Positions 61,391-64,000 of a stretch of DNA of 64,000 nucleotides are shown here, one piece after another. Positions within the stretch are counted from its first letter, which is position 1, and each line of letters starts with the position of its first letter. The position numbers and the translations under genes were made by a program. This DNA comes from Branchiostoma floridae (Eukaryota > Chordata > Leptocardii > Amphioxiformes > Branchiostomatidae): positions 10,495,725 through 10,559,724 of the forward strand of contig NC_049992.1 of NCBI RefSeq assembly GCF_000003815.2. Reading direction: 5' to 3'. A model generated the notes under the pieces. It was given only the letters and a program-made list of their open reading frames with translations, did no database searches and was not told where the DNA came from.

Positions 61391-61510
61391 GTATGATCTC
61401 CTGACACCGAAGACAAAGAAACCAGTAAATGCATACAGTGTAATCACAAGGTAACGTCTCGTGACTCTCATAATTGTCCCTTTATCCAACATTACTGCCC
61501 TATATACCTA

Positions 61511-63286
61511 GTACCTAGTCAACAGTCTTCTGGTCACCGACCTACATTTGACCAATGACGTTATATAACGTCCATGATTTGACACATTTGATTTGCATGC
61601 CCGGGAGATTACTACTAGATCACAGAAAGAAGAAAAGACGGGGGAAAGATTTGCAACAACAAAATTTGGAATTTTCTTCGCCCATTTAAAAGTTTTTTTT
61701 GCCTCTCCTAAAAGAAACTATACATTCTTTTCCTGATGTTGAAAGTTTTTGTTATGATAAAATACTTTAGCATCTATCGTAAATCTCTTCTCTGTTGAAG
61801 TAAAATAAAATAGGACAGGTGCCTTGTACAGTTACGGGAGTCGTAAAATAGCCCCCCTTGTCCCTAAGCGCTCAATGGATCTGTCAGAGAGACTGTCAGC
61901 TCCGTACGGTTAAACACGATGCATGGCCACATGCTGAACAGTAGCAACGTTTGATCGCTGTTCAAAATTATATATTAAGATTGTTTTCTAGACATGAAAG
62001 TTCTATACAATTTTATAAGAATTATGGGTAAGGACAAGCATGGTTAATTACTGCCCAGAAAGACTTTCATTTTGCTTTTTAGACCGTGAAGAGAGCCTGG
62101 AGAAATGACGTCACAGGAAGTCTCGTTTATTGAGAAAATGACAATAATTACAGGGTTCCGTCAGGTATGTAATAAGTGTTGTCACTTTCTTACAATGCAT
62201 AGATTTAATTTGTTTGTCGCCACAGTTGGTCAGGAGGCGTGGGTTTTGGCTGGATGTGGTCAGCCTGAAGAAACAAAGGGAGCATCTGACAACAGGTCTC
62301 ATTCTCTAGATTACTATGCATACATACCCATTTTACAGTACCCACAATTCTCCATGATTAGATAATAAAGCACGTCTCTCTATGCTACCTTATACTTTAT
62401 AACTCTAACTTACTGGCATAAAATCTAGATTTCTCTATACAGTAAATGTAATATGGCAGGTCTGAATGCGTTTTCTTTACAATGAGCATTAAAGGGTATT
62501 TGAACATGTATTTTGGAAAATATAAACATTCAGCGATTTCATGTATTTACAGCTGACAGGTAAGAATGTTACTGCACTTGTCACTCGTTTTTGCCACTAC
62601 CCACAATGCATACGTTTAGGGTTACAGGTAGTTGTTCCGGGTATGACGGTCCGACGTCACTCAGAACTTTCTTTGCATAGGGAAGAAAATGTACCATAGG
62701 TACTATTGCAGCATATACAGTACGTTCCTTAAAGTATTTACAACTCTCCTTAATACAAAATCTCATGCCACACGCCATATCCGTGTATGACAACGGCTGA
62801 TACAAATTCAAAAGCAGCTATAAACTGACAAAATATAGGACGTATGCCCTCCTATATTAGTAGTATCTACCTCGAGGGTTTACACCGGGTACAGCATACA
62901 TATATAAAGAACGCTACAGTCTAGGCAAGAAAATGTTGTGACTCCTAAAAAAAAACATCTGAGTTACGTAAAAAAAGATATGATAACACCAAAGTATTCT
63001 GATGAAAAACTAAATTGTGATTAGGATTAATCCGTCTTAAGATGCGAACACTTGTCCACAGCGTATGTAGTTTTTGGCAATTGTTTGATGTGGTCAAAAC
63101 AGACGATACGTTTTTATCATATAGAATTCGTACGTTTGCAAACTATGTTCAATCTGGGCTAGAACTTATGATGAGTTTTGTTGAGTATACCAGGAAAGCC
63201 CTTTTCTCCACAAAAATGATATGGTAATGTAAGAAGAATGCTACCACGGTCTTGTCAAAAGCTATCATGGTAGGTGGTTCATATGA
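61511..63286. other. Intergenic, nothing recognised
   Basis: AT-rich DNA; an 86-codon frame at 62105 has no family resemblance or splice support. Confidence 0.45.
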
Positions 63287-63716
63287 TCACAGGTAGGTGA
63301 TCTCGTACCCAGTCGGGAAAAAGACATTATCGGATAAATCCGACTCATTTCTCCTGACCAGTGGCGGTTTATATGGGACGTTTTTTGGCAAGGATGTCAG
63401 TACATCCCGCTCGGGGATTGTGTCGATCCTTCCCCGATCATTGTCGACGGTCTCCGACTCCACCCGAATGATATCGGGCATGTGCGAAACAACACTTTCG
63501 ACTTCCGACGCCGACAAGGCTGACAGCAGCGTGTTCTGGGAGTTGCAGCTGCTGTCTGTGGTGCACGTGGTCCGGCGTCGGTGGATCGTGCTGGGGACCC
63601 GCTTCTTCGGCATCTGGAAGCGGAGCTCCTTCCAGAAGCGGCTGGCCTGGCTGTGCGCGTCCTTGTCCGACCACTTGATGCACTTCACGGCGTTCATGGT
63701 GTGGCGGAGGGATTTC
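63287..63716 (-). CDS. C-terminal exon of an unidentified gene (partial)
   Basis: Minus-strand terminal exon: AG acceptor (TCTTTTCAG) at 63717, open to TGA at 63287, about 143 residues. It begins KSLRHTMNAVKCIKWSDKDA, continues FWKELRFQMPKKRVPSTIHR, then a Ser/Asp/Glu-rich stretch (LLSALSASEVESVVSHMPDI) and ends PTGYEITYL. Codon usage is GC3-rich like the other genes here. The basic start followed by an acidic Ser-rich tail would suit the cytoplasmic tail of a membrane receptor, but no TM or catalytic motif is in the window, so the family is unknown. The remaining exons lie upstream on the minus strand, mostly beyond 64000. Confidence 0.65.
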
Positions 63717-64000
63717 CTGAAAAGATAGGGATCATTAATCTCCAAGCAGATGTTGCTGTGGCATAAGATAGCTCACTATTATTCACGACTTACACTGTGG
63801 CATCGCAACGCCGCCATGCGGAAAGCAGAACATAGTTCATTACGCCCCGATGAAGGTAGCTGGCAAGTTGCCGACACGTTGGTCAGGTAAAAAATGCTTT
63901 GTATCATCAAATATTCTGCAATAGTCTAGACGAAACTATTTGAGGATGTCGAACCGAGCTTTGACTTTCACTAATCGGTCATTATACGTTATAAAAAGCA
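63717..64000. other. Presumed intron of the unidentified gene
   Basis: No second exon recognised before the window ends. Confidence 0.4.

Overview
The window is eukaryotic, AT-leaning, intron-rich DNA from an amphioxus (Branchiostoma; lancelet) nuclear genome. The strongest evidence is a six-exon GFP-family gene whose protein has the amphioxus-type G-Y-G chromophore context (LGYGHYQYLP). Supporting evidence is compact chordate-like genes (GPR157, SELENOK, GAPDH, an ANHX-type homeobox gene) embedded in many short inverted-repeat transposons and CR1/L2-like LINE fragments. Exons were joined by eye from GT..AG sites and reading phase; no alignment or transcript was available.

Layout, left to right. 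1-3.8 kb: repeat remnants (a fold-back MITE, a decayed retroelement fragment). 3.8-6.7 kb (+): a small four-TM membrane protein of unrecognised family. 10.0-14.3 kb (-): a MOLO-1/TPM-domain type I membrane protein; its first intron contains a 100-N assembly gap. 14.3-22.7 kb: gene-poor DNA with a piggyBac-like MITE (TTAA ends), a TA-flanked 'CAGTCAAACC' element and other repeats. 22.7-26.6 kb (+): an SLC45 sugar/proton symporter-like transporter. 28.1-33.5 kb (-): GAPDH, ten coding exons plus a second, equally sized version of exon 9. 35.6-41.6 kb (+): the orphan receptor GPR157, whose second intron carries a nearly 4-kb non-LTR retrotransposon with an intact 1166-codon ORF (2A-like motif, PHD finger, endonuclease, reverse transcriptase). 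43.9-47.4 kb (-): a SIX-like/anomalous homeobox (ANHX) gene with an apparent frameshift in its first exon. 50.4-53.3 kb (-): selenoprotein K, with an in-frame TGA and a SECIS hairpin in the last exon. 55-61.5 kb: the GFP gene at 57.5-60.2 kb (+) flanked by duplicated segments that look like the remains of a tandem duplication. 63.3-63.7 kb (-): the terminal coding exon of an unidentified gene continuing off the right edge.

The genes are unrelated in function (glycolysis, transport, signalling, ER selenoprotein, transcription, fluorescence) and form no operon-like system. The most interesting signals are the duplicated, frame-constrained GAPDH exon, the SELENOK recoding apparatus, the intact 2A-carrying LINE, the broken GFP tandem array, and several transposons whose target-site duplications can be read directly.
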